Shown: piece by piece, positions 7,010 to 12,985 of the stretch
How the letters are laid out: each line of letters opens with the position of its first letter
How positions within the stretch are numbered: the stretch's first letter is position 1
From: Patescibacteria group bacterium UBA6263
Lineage (GTDB): Bacteria; Patescibacteriota; Gracilibacteria; Absconditabacterales; Absconditicoccaceae
Direction: 5' to 3'
DNA length: 12,985 bases
Assembly: GCA_002441085.1 (NCBI GenBank)
Contig: DJVF01000006.1
Coordinates: forward strand, 1-12,985
Made by a program: the position numbers and the translations under genes
Notes under the pieces: model-generated
What the model saw: only the letters and a program-made list of their open reading frames with translations
Told to the model about the DNA's origin: nothing
The model's database searches: none

Positions 7010-7279
7010 ATGACCAAGCACAGTATTGAAGTAAGCAAAGAAGTATTAGATGAATATCTAAGACTAAAAGAAGAAATCAAAAAAATGTGATGAGTAGATG
7101 CTGATGATAATCAGATTGTAGCTGCTATGATAGGCGGATTTTTTGACTCATTAGAATATATGAAAAATGCCAAGGGACATGCACACGATCATTGACATGA
7201 CCATGACTGATGTTGTGGATGACATGGAGATGAAGAGCATGAATGCTGTGGGTGAAAATGAGATTCTTGTTGCTCATAA
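7010..7279 (+). CDS. Small protein with His/Cys-rich metal-binding tail
   Basis: I do not recognise a named family. The 89-aa product has a helical N-terminal part (1-55) containing EVSKEVLDEYLRLKEE and VAAMIGGFFDSLEYMK. The tail (57-89) is almost entirely His, Cys, Asp and Gly: HAHDHGHDHD, then CCGGHGDEEHECC, then CCS, with seven His and six Cys in 33 residues. Such tails, as in SlyD or HypB, bind nickel, zinc or similar metals, and storage, delivery or detoxification is a fair guess. Many tail glycines are TGA, so under the standard code the tail would be lost. The start ATG follows an inverted repeat that separates it from pheS by 113 nt. No transporter or metalloenzyme is adjacent. Confidence 0.8.
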
Positions 7280-7387
7280 TCTAAAATTATTATAATAATC
7301 ATAGCCTTGGATACTAATTATACAAACATATACTAGATACAAAATATATTTGTCTGATTTTTTGATTTGGATAAATTTTTTAGTAAT

Positions 7388-7416
7388 AAAAAAAGTTGAG
7401 CCAATAAAGCCCAACT
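7388..7416 (-). terminator. Intrinsic terminator, no obvious gene upstream
   Basis: On the minus strand GTTGGGC (7415-7409) pairs with GCTCAAC (7401-7395), one G-U pair and a 7-nt loop, followed by seven T. It lies 190 nt beyond the terminator that ends the 71-aa gene. Confidence 0.8.
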
Positions 7417-7480
7417 CTGTAAGGTAATTTAAGTCTAGAAAAGTAAATTCCTTTTTGCAAAAAGATTTTTTAGAAATCTT
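7388..7480 (-). ncRNA. Candidate small RNA
   Basis: A promoter-like TTGACA/TATAGA pair (7518-7488) would start a minus-strand transcript near 7480. It would begin in the AAAAGATTT hairpin and end about 90 nt later at the terminator 7388-7416. There is no ATG in the interval, and another terminator (7577-7608) already closes the upstream gene unit, so this second terminator needs another explanation. No known RNA family is recognised. This is inference only. Confidence 0.35.
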
Positions 7481-7487
7481 TTATATA

Positions 7488-7518
7488 TCTATATTAATGA
7501 TAATTTTTTGTTTGTCAA
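7488..7518 (-). promoter_or_regulatory. Promoter-like pair upstream of the candidate small RNA
   Basis: On the minus strand a perfect TTGACA (7518-7513) is followed by TATAGA after 19 nt, or by AATATA after 17 nt. No coding sequence starts downstream of it. Confidence 0.35.
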
Positions 7519-7576
7519 ATTTTGTGGTACTTTTTTTGATAGCTACAATCAAGTAGCAAGTTAAATAAAATTAAAT

Positions 7577-7608
7577 TTAAAAAAAGACCGCATAAAAATA
7601 CGGCCTTT
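7577..7608 (-). terminator. Intrinsic terminator of the 71-aa/119-aa unit
   Basis: On the minus strand AAAGGCCG (7608-7601) pairs with CGGTCTTT (7590-7583), one G-U pair, and the stem runs into a T tract. It lies 18 nt past the stop codon at 7627. Confidence 0.85.
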
Positions 7609-7626
7609 GTGATTTTTTGAAAGATT

Positions 7627-7842
7627 CTAAAACCAATTATTTACCAAGCCCCATACTGCCGATATAAGAATATAGCATATTATCGATAAAAATGCTATTA
7701 GGGATATTTGTCCGGATTTGTATTCTCCTATATTCCAGGGATCAGGATGACCAGGGCGATCTATAACAATGTCGTAAACAATCCAGATAATAAATGCTAC
7801 TGTTAAGATAACATAGACTAAAACATTTATTGGAATAAACAT
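7627..7842 (-). CDS. Small two-TM membrane protein (no UGA codons)
   Basis: I do not recognise this 71-aa protein. It has two hydrophobic segments (about 5-26 and 47-68) joined by a polar loop rich in Pro, Asp and Gly, DRPGHPDPWNIGEYKSGQ. That architecture fits a holin-like or small accessory membrane protein, without proof. Its four glycines are all GGN; no TGA occurs in frame and the stop is TAG. Unlike the other genes here, it has a clear Shine-Dalgarno GGAGG at 7853-7849, six bases before the ATG. It follows the 119-aa gene by 21 nt and is closed by a terminator. The codon choice and ribosome site hint at recent arrival from a standard-code source. Confidence 0.72.
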   Translation of the reverse strand: MFIPINVLVYVILTVAFIIWIVYDIVIDRPGHPDPWNIGEYKSGQISLIAFLSIICYILISAVWGLVNNWF

Positions 7843-7848
7843 AATAAA

Positions 7849-7853
7849 CCTCC
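7849..7853 (-). promoter_or_regulatory. Strong Shine-Dalgarno of the 71-aa gene
   Basis: GGAGG lies six bases before the ATG at 7842. No other gene I read in this window has a comparable ribosome binding site. Confidence 0.75.
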
Positions 7854-7863
7854 GATTTTTTGT

Positions 7864-8223
7864 TTAAACTTTGATAGTATGAACTTTAATAATTACGGTT
7901 TTGAATGCTTCAATTCTTGGTAAACAATTATTCTGTTCCATCCAAATAATGGCAGACTGAATTTCTTCTGGAGTGTTTGCTGGCAGTAGTAATGGTCGCC
8001 TTTTGTTGTAATCGATCCTAAAATATCTTGAAGAATCTTTTATCTGGCGAGAAACGCTTATCCCGCCTTTTATTACAATCTTAGTTCCTTTTGGAGTTAC
8101 TAGTGATCTTGCCATAAATCCGTAGATTGGAGAGATTGGAGAACTGAGAAAAATAAATTTTTCCATCTTCTTGAAGCCACGGTCTATAAGATCGACAAGC
8201 TTCTTAATTTCTTTTTTATTCAT
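7864..8223 (-). CDS. Hypothetical 119-aa protein (no UGA codons)
   Basis: This basic 119-aa protein is unrecognised. The N-terminal helix (1-24, KKEIKKLVDLIDRGFKKMEK) is followed by FIFLSSPISPIYGFMARS. A strand-rich Lys/Arg part comes next (43-75, PKGTKIVIKGGISVSRQ and RYFRIDYNKRR), then NTPEEIQSAIIWMEQNNC as a helix, and a beta-like end. No signal peptide or TM segment is evident. All five glycines are GGN and no in-frame TGA occurs. The ATG at 8223 lies about 25 nt below a promoter at 8255-8284, without a Shine-Dalgarno. It is first gene of a two-gene unit with the 71-aa membrane protein. A phage or plasmid origin is possible but not shown. Confidence 0.7.
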   Translation of the reverse strand: MNKKEIKKLVDLIDRGFKKMEKFIFLSSPISPIYGFMARSLVTPKGTKIVIKGGISVSRQIKDSSRYFRIDYNKRRPLLLPANTPEEIQSAIIWMEQNNCLPRIEAFKTVIIKVHTIKV

Positions 8224-8254
8224 GATGTGAGTTTTTTGTTTAGATTTTATATTT

Positions 8255-8284
8255 AGTATATAATTATAAATATGTCAATATCAA
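8255..8284 (-). promoter_or_regulatory. Promoter of the 119-aa/71-aa unit
   Basis: On the minus strand TTGATA (8284-8279) and TATACT (8260-8255) are 18 nt apart, each one base from consensus. The predicted start is about 25 nt before the ATG at 8223. Confidence 0.55.
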
Positions 8285-8328
8285 GAATTAATAGGTAAAA
8301 ACTGTTGTTGAATAGCTTCAACAGGTAT

Positions 8329-8353
8329 AAAAAAAGACGCATTCAATGCGTCT
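8329..8353 (-). terminator. Intrinsic terminator of the pnp operon
   Basis: A perfect 8-bp stem AGACGCAT/ATGCGTCT with a 3-nt loop is followed on the minus strand by a run of seven T. It lies 48 nt past the stop of the 73-aa gene. A second hairpin CTGTTG/CAACAG follows within 30 nt (8302-8324). Confidence 0.9.
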
Positions 8354-8400
8354 CTCCCTATTTATCTATTTACATTAATGATATTTTTTATATTAATATT

Positions 8401-8622
8401 TTAATTAAATGGACTGTCGTCTTCATTATCATGAAAAATAGGCTTTTTGAGATCTCCAAACTCTCATTTGGGTAGTTTGTATACATGAGCTTTATTATCA
8501 TCCTCTTTATCCCTTTGAAGAGCTTCCAAAAGAAGTTTTTTCTGATTTTCATTGAGACTTTTGATAAATCACTTTGCATCTTGAGCAGTTTCAATCTGAT
8601 GAGAAACATTAGAATTTTCCAT
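8401..8622 (-). CDS. Hypothetical 73-aa protein co-transcribed with pnp
   Basis: This small hydrophilic protein is not recognised. It has a predicted helix (14-45) with DAKGFIKSLNENQKKLLLEA, then the basic short motif HVYKLPKGEFGDLKKP (46-61), and an acidic end, DNEDDSPFN. Two of its three glycines are TGA, and without table 25 the reading frame breaks at residue 18. There are no TM segments and no cysteines. It starts 24 nt after the pnp stop and is followed by a strong terminator, so it is the last gene of the pnp operon. An RNA-turnover role is suggested by position only. Confidence 0.7.
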
Positions 8623-8646
8623 TTTAAATAAGTAATGATTTAAAAA

Positions 8647-10776
8647 TTAAACCTTCACAACTGCAATTTTACCATCATGATCAATTCATTTGATCTTTAC
8701 TTTGATTCTTTCTCATATTTTGAAATGATTGGTCAATGGAGTGGTATATTTTTGACCAAGATTGGATATATGACAAAGTCACATTTTGTTTTTGGGTAAT
8801 TGGACAAATAATCAGTAATCCTCTACTCTAGTAATCTTTGCATCAAATTCTTGACCAACTTCTAGATCTGTAACTATTTCTTTGATGATTGCTGTAGCTT
8901 TGTCTATCATAGCCTGATCTGGATGAGTCAGATAGCATGTACCATCATCATCAAAATCTATTTTGATACCGCCACAATCTTCTATGATTTTGTTTATCAC
9001 GTCTCATCATTTGCCTATCACTTCTTTTATTTTGTCTATAGCAACTTTAATTATAAATATTTTGGGAGCATATTGTCATACTTGAGCTCTTGGTTTATCT
9101 ATAGTTTGCAACATAAAGTCCATAATCTCATTATATCCTGCAATAGCTCTAGAGATAGTTTCATGTACTATATCCATAGAAATTCCTTTTAATTTGGTAT
9201 CAAGTTGGATAGCTGTGATACCATCGCGAGTACCAGCAACTTTGAAATCCATGTCTCAAGTAAAATCTTCTGTTCACTGAAGGTCATTCAAAATCACATA
9301 TTTATCTATATTTTCATTATCATCTAATTTGGTCATAAGTCACATCGCTATACCAGCAACTGGTTTTTTGATAGGTACTCATGCGTCCATAAGAGATAAT
9401 GTAGAGCCACAAACTGCTCACATAGATGTGGATCCGCCTGATCCTAAACATTCTGAAACAGTCCTAATACTATATGGAAATTCTTCTTTAGTTGGTATTA
9501 CTGGCATCAATGCTTTTTCAGCTAATTTTCCATGACCTATTTCTCTCCTTCATACGTATCTAATTGTATTGGCTTCTCAAACAGAAAAGGGAGGAAAATT
9601 GTAATGATGGAAATATCTTTGTTTGAAATCATCATTTTCCATATCATCATATATTAAGTAATCCTTTGGTCATCATAAAGTAGTAGTTGTAAGTACTTGT
9701 GTATCTCATCTCCAAAAAAGTCATGTTCAATGCACTCTAGGAACATTAGCAACTTCACAATACAAAGACCTAATATCCAATGGTCATCTATCATCCAATC
9801 TCTTTTGTGTCTGTATAGTGCGAGTTCTAATAAAATATTTTACAACGTGAAATACTCACATTTTTACAGTACTTTCTGTAAAATCAGTTAGCTCTGGATC
9901 TTGTATCTTTTCGCTACACAATTCCAAAACTTGTGAATTATATTGATCAAACAGGTTGTTGAACGGTACTTTACTATTACCAGTCAACGCATTTAGCTTA
10001 TCTTCTGTCAAAATATTTGATATATAAGCTATCACCTCTTGAGAAGGTTTATTAAATACAACTTCTTGTGGAGTTATAAGCAATTTATTTAAAAACTCTG
10101 ATTGTATATCACAGATCTTATCAATTTCTTTTTGTCAGATTTCAAATGCCTGTTTTAAAATACTTTCTGGGACTTCCTTGGCTCCACATTCTATCATATT
10201 TATACTACCTTTTTTACCAGCAAGCAGTAGATTGAACAAGCTATTGTTTAATTGTTCTTTGTCTGGATTGATAAGATATTTGCCATCTATATATCATATT
10301 TGTACAGCTCCAACTGGGCCATCAAAAGGCAATCATGCTGCCATTACAGATAAAGAAGAACCTACTATAGTGGCTACATCCATTTCCATTGTATGATCTA
10401 ATGATAATGGAGTGATAGAGACTACTATACTATTGATCATTCATTTGGGAAACATTGGTCTAAGTGCTCTATCTGCCATCCTAGCATATAATGTAGCAGC
10501 TTCAGAAGCTTTTGCTTCCCTCCTTCTATATACAGCTCATGCTATTCTACCAGCAGCTGAATAGCTCTCTCTATAGTCAATCATTAATGGTAAAAAATCT
10601 GTACCTGGTCTTGGATTCTTGTCAATACAAGTAGTAAACAACAAAACATTATCTCATCGTTGGAGTCTGATAGAACTATCAGCTTGCATTGCTAATTTTC
10701 ATGTCTCAAAAGACATAGATTTTCATTCCCATTCAAAGGAATGTTGTTTCAATTCAAATTCTTTTTTGATTGTCAT
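8647..10776 (-). CDS. pnp: Polynucleotide phosphorylase
   Basis: This 709-aa enzyme degrades RNA 3' to 5' by phosphorolysis as a ring-shaped trimer and can add tails in reverse. The order is complete: first RNase PH domain (LLFTTCIDKNPRPGTDFLPL and YAAG-like YSAAGRIAG near 70-80), an all-helical linker, then the second RNase PH domain. The second domain carries the phosphate-binding GSGGSTSMGAVCGS (about 445-458) and the catalytic GDMDFKVAGT (about 500-510). A KH domain with IGKGGDVINKI (about 582-592) and a C-terminal S1 domain follow. Glycines of the KH loop (the GG of GKGG) and of the catalytic GDMD are TGA. Length is usual. The leader has two structured elements, as expected for an autoregulated gene. 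rpsO, often beside pnp, is not here. Confidence 0.97.
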
Positions 10777-10801
10777 AAAAATGGGCTAAGTAATAAAATG
10801 A

Positions 10802-10834
10802 GACGCAAAAAAATTCCATAAGAATTTTAACGTC
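10802..10834 (-). promoter_or_regulatory. pnp leader hairpin
   Basis: GACG (10802-10805) pairs with CGTC (10831-10834), and AAAATTC (10810-10816) pairs with GAATTTT (10822-10828), with a small internal loop and a 5-nt apical loop. It sits 25 nt before the pnp start, where a ribosome or nuclease could respond to it. Confidence 0.6.
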
Positions 10835-10835
10835 A

Positions 10836-10889
10836 TTTTTACCCCGCTTTAGCGGAATAGAAATTTTTAAAATTTCTATGTGGTAAAAA
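10836..10889 (-). promoter_or_regulatory. Three-way-junction RNA structure in the pnp leader
   Basis: An outer stem TTTTTACC/GGTAAAAA (10836-10843 with 10882-10889) encloses two hairpins: CCGC-TTTA-GCGG (10844-10855) and the near-perfect palindrome TAGAAATTTT/AAAATTTCTA (10858-10878). All three helices are continuous in sequence, leaving almost no unpaired bases. It lies directly upstream of the leader hairpin at 10802-10834. Confidence 0.6.
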
Positions 10890-11215
10890 GCCGGATCTTT
10901 GTTTGGGTAATAATATATTAAAAAATTATTGTATTCTGAGCGAAACGAAGTAACTAAAACCATAATGTTTCAGTGTCTCAATGTAAAAATGTAGCAATGA
11001 AACAATCTAACACTTTAGGTTTAGTTTCTTCGGCTCATACTCAGATATATAAAACGACAAAGAACCTAATGCGAATTGTATAATTTTTTTGTCAAAATAC
11101 AAGATAAATTGATGTGGAAAAATGGTAAAATGCTTCACGCATAAAATTGCAGAAAACCTTCGTGTGAAAAATAGCTAAAACTTTTGCAATTTTATAAAAT
11201 GTTATGCAATTTGCA
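10890..11215. other. Intergenic region between pnp leader and corA
   Basis: No protein is supported under table 25 on either strand. It holds the inverted-repeat element at 10932-11049. Near the end of corA there is an AT-rich imperfect hairpin (TTGCA...TGCAA, 11184-11209) around the palindrome ATTTTATAAAAT; it lacks a T-run, so it is a weak terminator candidate. Promoters for pnp are not evident, although a TTGACA occurs at 11095-11090 on the minus strand. Confidence 0.5.
10932..11049. repeat. Second inverted-repeat element, diverged copy
   Basis: The left arm (10932-10961) and the reverse complement of the right arm (11018-11049) align over about 30 nt with scattered changes and share TCTGAG, CGAAG and AACTAAA. 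The centre contains another hairpin, GTTTCAGTG/CAATGAAAC (10967-10975 with 10995-11003). The left arm matches 6905-6922 with two mismatches in 18, so both loci belong to one repeat family. Confidence 0.65.
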
Positions 11216-12139
11216 TTATATCCGCTTTTTCTTTTTGAAAACAAGTAATAATAACAATCAAATGAAAAGCATTCATCAAATAATAGCAAAAGATGTATAT
11301 GGATATTCTTGTAAAGGCAATTGTACATTCATACCATAAAATCATGTTATCATAGTCATGATTCATACAAGCACAGTAAGAATAGTCAACACAGAGATGA
11401 CATTATTGGTTTTGATATTTGCAGATATATTATAAACAGTAGATATCGATTCAGTATTTTCCATAGCCATATTGATAGCTGCTATGATTTTGTTGGTTTT
11501 GTATACAAGATCTTCAAAATAAACATCTAGTTCTCATTCATAAAATTTTACTGTAGCGTTTTGTAATTCTTCCAATATCTCTGATTGTGGGAGCATCAAA
11601 TGTTTTAACAATACTATATTACGTTTTTTGGTAAGTAGATGTGATAGTAAAGTTTCGTTTAATATTTTTTTGTCAAATATTGCATCTTCTAATTTACTCA
11701 AATCAATATTAAACTTATTTAAAGCCAACAATTCTTTATCGTACATCACATCTATAATTTTGTAGAGAATATAATATGGAGATATCTTAAACTCCTCATC
11801 GATATCCTTACTATCTACGTCTTCTGAATATTGTTTTCTAATATTATCTATGTGATTGGTATGATGACTTGTAATAGTTATGATATAGTTTTTTCCCATG
11901 ATAATATTAAATTCATTGGAAAAATATTTATTATTAATCTTATCATATTTGGGGAAATGAAGTACTAAAAAAATACATTCATCATAAACATCTATTTTAT
12001 CGTGAGTATTGGTTTCTTTGATATCTTGCTCTATGATATCATGCACATCATATGTATCTACTATTTCTTTGATATCATGAGACGATGGATTGTTGAAATG
12101 AACCCATGTAACATTACCAATTGAAAGAAATTTTTCCAT
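11216..12139 (-). CDS. corA: CorA family magnesium transporter
   Basis: This 307-aa membrane protein is expected to form a pentameric Mg2+ (or Co2+) channel. The large cytoplasmic N-terminal domain (1-245) has WVHFNNPSSHDIKEI at the start and the long stalk helix region around 140-245. TM1 (about 247-268) ends with the hallmark YGMN motif at 268-271, followed by the short loop VQLPLQEYPY. TM2 (about 283-300) is followed by the basic C-terminus KKKKRI. TGA codons at 202, 259, 266, 288, 289 and 294 are read as glycine; under the standard code the protein would stop at 201 and lose both TM helices and the pore motif. Length is normal for the family. It lies 58 nt after an upstream gene on the same strand. 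Confidence 0.94.
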
Positions 12140-12197
12140 TTTGTTTGTGTAAAATTTAAATCTCGCTTAAGATAAGAATATAATTATAAAAATCAAA

Positions 12198-12985
12198 CTA
12201 CAAGTTGAAAGTAGAAAAGAATTTATATTCTGTATTTAATCTGATTTCTTTTCAAATATTTTGTTGTATATTCTGCTTTAATCAACTCAATAATATATTT
12301 ATATCTCAATTCGAAGGAGTAGAAAAAACTATATTTATATTTAATTGATTTCATGTATTGGATATATCGTTTCAAGTTTGGGTATATTCTCAAGATATAT
12401 TTAATTTTTCTATCCTAGATCCAGGCAATAATTTTTGTAGTTCTTGACTAACTATATTTTGTTCTTTGATAAATGGAGTTGTAGATTTTTGAACATTTTT
12501 TTGTCGTTGAAAAATAAATACTATATCTTCTTTGAGATCTACTTTGGTCCATGACTCTAAAGATTCTAATATATCTTGATTATTATAAGACTTGTTACTA
12601 AATAATTGTAATAAAACTATTGGTTGAGATTGGTAAGCAATCTTGGTATCTATAATTATTATATCAGCATAATTCTTGGAAAAAAAATCATTTATATATT
12701 TTTTGATTTTTTCCTCTCTAGTGGGTTCTTTGACTACATCTATATATACAGATGATATATCTACCAAACGCAAGTCTAGATCCACAGATTTGTTGGTAGA
12801 TAAGGCGAGCATATTAGTCAGCTCTTGCTTGTGTTTATCGGTAATTATAGTTCATATAGGAACATTTAGTGTCGTGTTTACAAATATTTTGTTTTTATCT
12901 ATATTGATAAATTTTGTATTATCTACTTCTATCTTTTCATCTATATTATTTTTTGTAAATGAATAGATAGTGTTTTTTATATTTT
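12198..12985 (-). CDS. C-terminal part of an unrecognised protein (cut by window edge)
   Basis: The last 261 residues are visible and the N-terminus is outside the window. The frame stays open to the edge only with TGA as Gly (one early TGA, six in the last 60 residues). The visible part is alternating strands and helices: KIFVNTTLNVPIGTIITDK, then LTNMLALSTNKSVDLDLRLVDISSVYID, then EEKIKKYINDFF, YADIIIIDTKI and KEDIVFIFQRQ. The tail is rich in Asn, Gln and Gly. No TM segment is seen in this part. The pattern of repeated alpha-beta units recalls the soluble C-terminal region of DUF389-type membrane proteins, but that is a weak impression. It ends 58 nt before corA and may share its transcript. 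Confidence 0.75.

Larger units (their letters stand above)
7280..7626. other. Intergenic region between convergent genes
   Basis: No protein-coding frame is supported on either strand. It contains two minus-strand intrinsic terminators (7388-7416 and 7577-7608), a promoter-like pair between them, and a perfect 9-bp AT-rich hairpin AAAAGATTT/AAATCTTTT (7460-7482). The part from 7280 to 7387 shows nothing further. Confidence 0.6.

Noticed and set aside
10754..10963. 69-aa minus-strand frame overlapping the pnp start
   Set aside because: It runs through the structured pnp leader and the repeat in another frame from pnp; its composition is not protein-like.
10954..11142. 62-aa minus-strand frame that opens only with TGA as Gly
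   Set aside because: It overlaps both arms of the inverted-repeat element, shows no recognisable motif and has no ribosome site; an open frame of this length is expected by chance.
3243..12139. Frameshifts or pseudogenes at the many in-frame TGA codons
   Set aside because: The frame resumes in register after every TGA and each falls where glycine is acceptable, so recoding explains them better than decay.
12676..12966. 96-aa plus-strand open frame
   Set aside because: It is opposite the open minus-strand gene, whose frame continues to the window edge with consistent UGA-Gly use.
1..12985. CRISPR array, rRNA gene, phage structural genes or toxin-antitoxin pair
   Set aside because: No regularly spaced repeats, rRNA sequence, capsid/terminase-like product or recognisable toxin motif was seen on either strand.

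Overview
The window reads coherently only if UGA codes for glycine (translation table 25). Under the standard code nearly every gene breaks into fragments at in-frame TGA. With TGA read as Gly, full-length familiar proteins appear, and the TGA codons fall on invariant glycines: all three glycines of the SDR TGxxxGxG motif, the Ndk glycine just before its DYAHMS segment, the ABC Walker-B-adjacent Gly, and the PNPase KH-loop GG. Together with the low GC content this points to Candidatus Gracilibacteria (BD1-5/GN02) or Absconditabacteria (SR1), the small-genome CPR/Patescibacteria lineages known to use this code. I cannot tell which of the two from sequence alone.

Layout. 80-787: a minus-strand tRNA cluster, Leu(UAG), Gln(CUG), initiator Met(CAU) and Gln(UUG). 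A small GIY-YIG endonuclease gene and a truncated second copy of the 5' half of tRNA-Leu sit inside it. 970-2537: plus strand, ndk, rpmE and a PH-like two-TM membrane protein. 2612-4229: minus strand, a tightly coupled pair made of a spore-photoproduct-lyase-family radical SAM protein and an SDR oxidoreductase. 4479-5656: minus strand, an FtsE/LolD-like ABC ATPase followed by an unrecognised 157-aa protein. 5874-7279: plus strand, pheS and a small protein with a His/Cys-rich metal-binding tail. 7388-8284: a compact minus-strand unit of two unrecognised small genes with no UGA-Gly codon, its own promoter and terminator, plus a possible small RNA. 8401-10889: minus strand, pnp with a structured leader, followed by a 73-aa gene and a strong terminator. 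11216-12985: minus strand, corA and upstream of it the C-terminal part of an unrecognised protein cut by the window edge.

Most genes are housekeeping: translation (tRNAs, bL31, PheS), nucleotide balance (Ndk), RNA turnover (PNPase), magnesium uptake (CorA) and DNA repair (SPL family). The accessory signals are the tRNA-Leu/GIY-YIG insertion, two related inverted-repeat elements (6902-6977 and 10932-11049), and the UGA-free two-gene island. Apart from one small gene in that island, starts lack a clear Shine-Dalgarno sequence. All reading was done by eye, with no database search.
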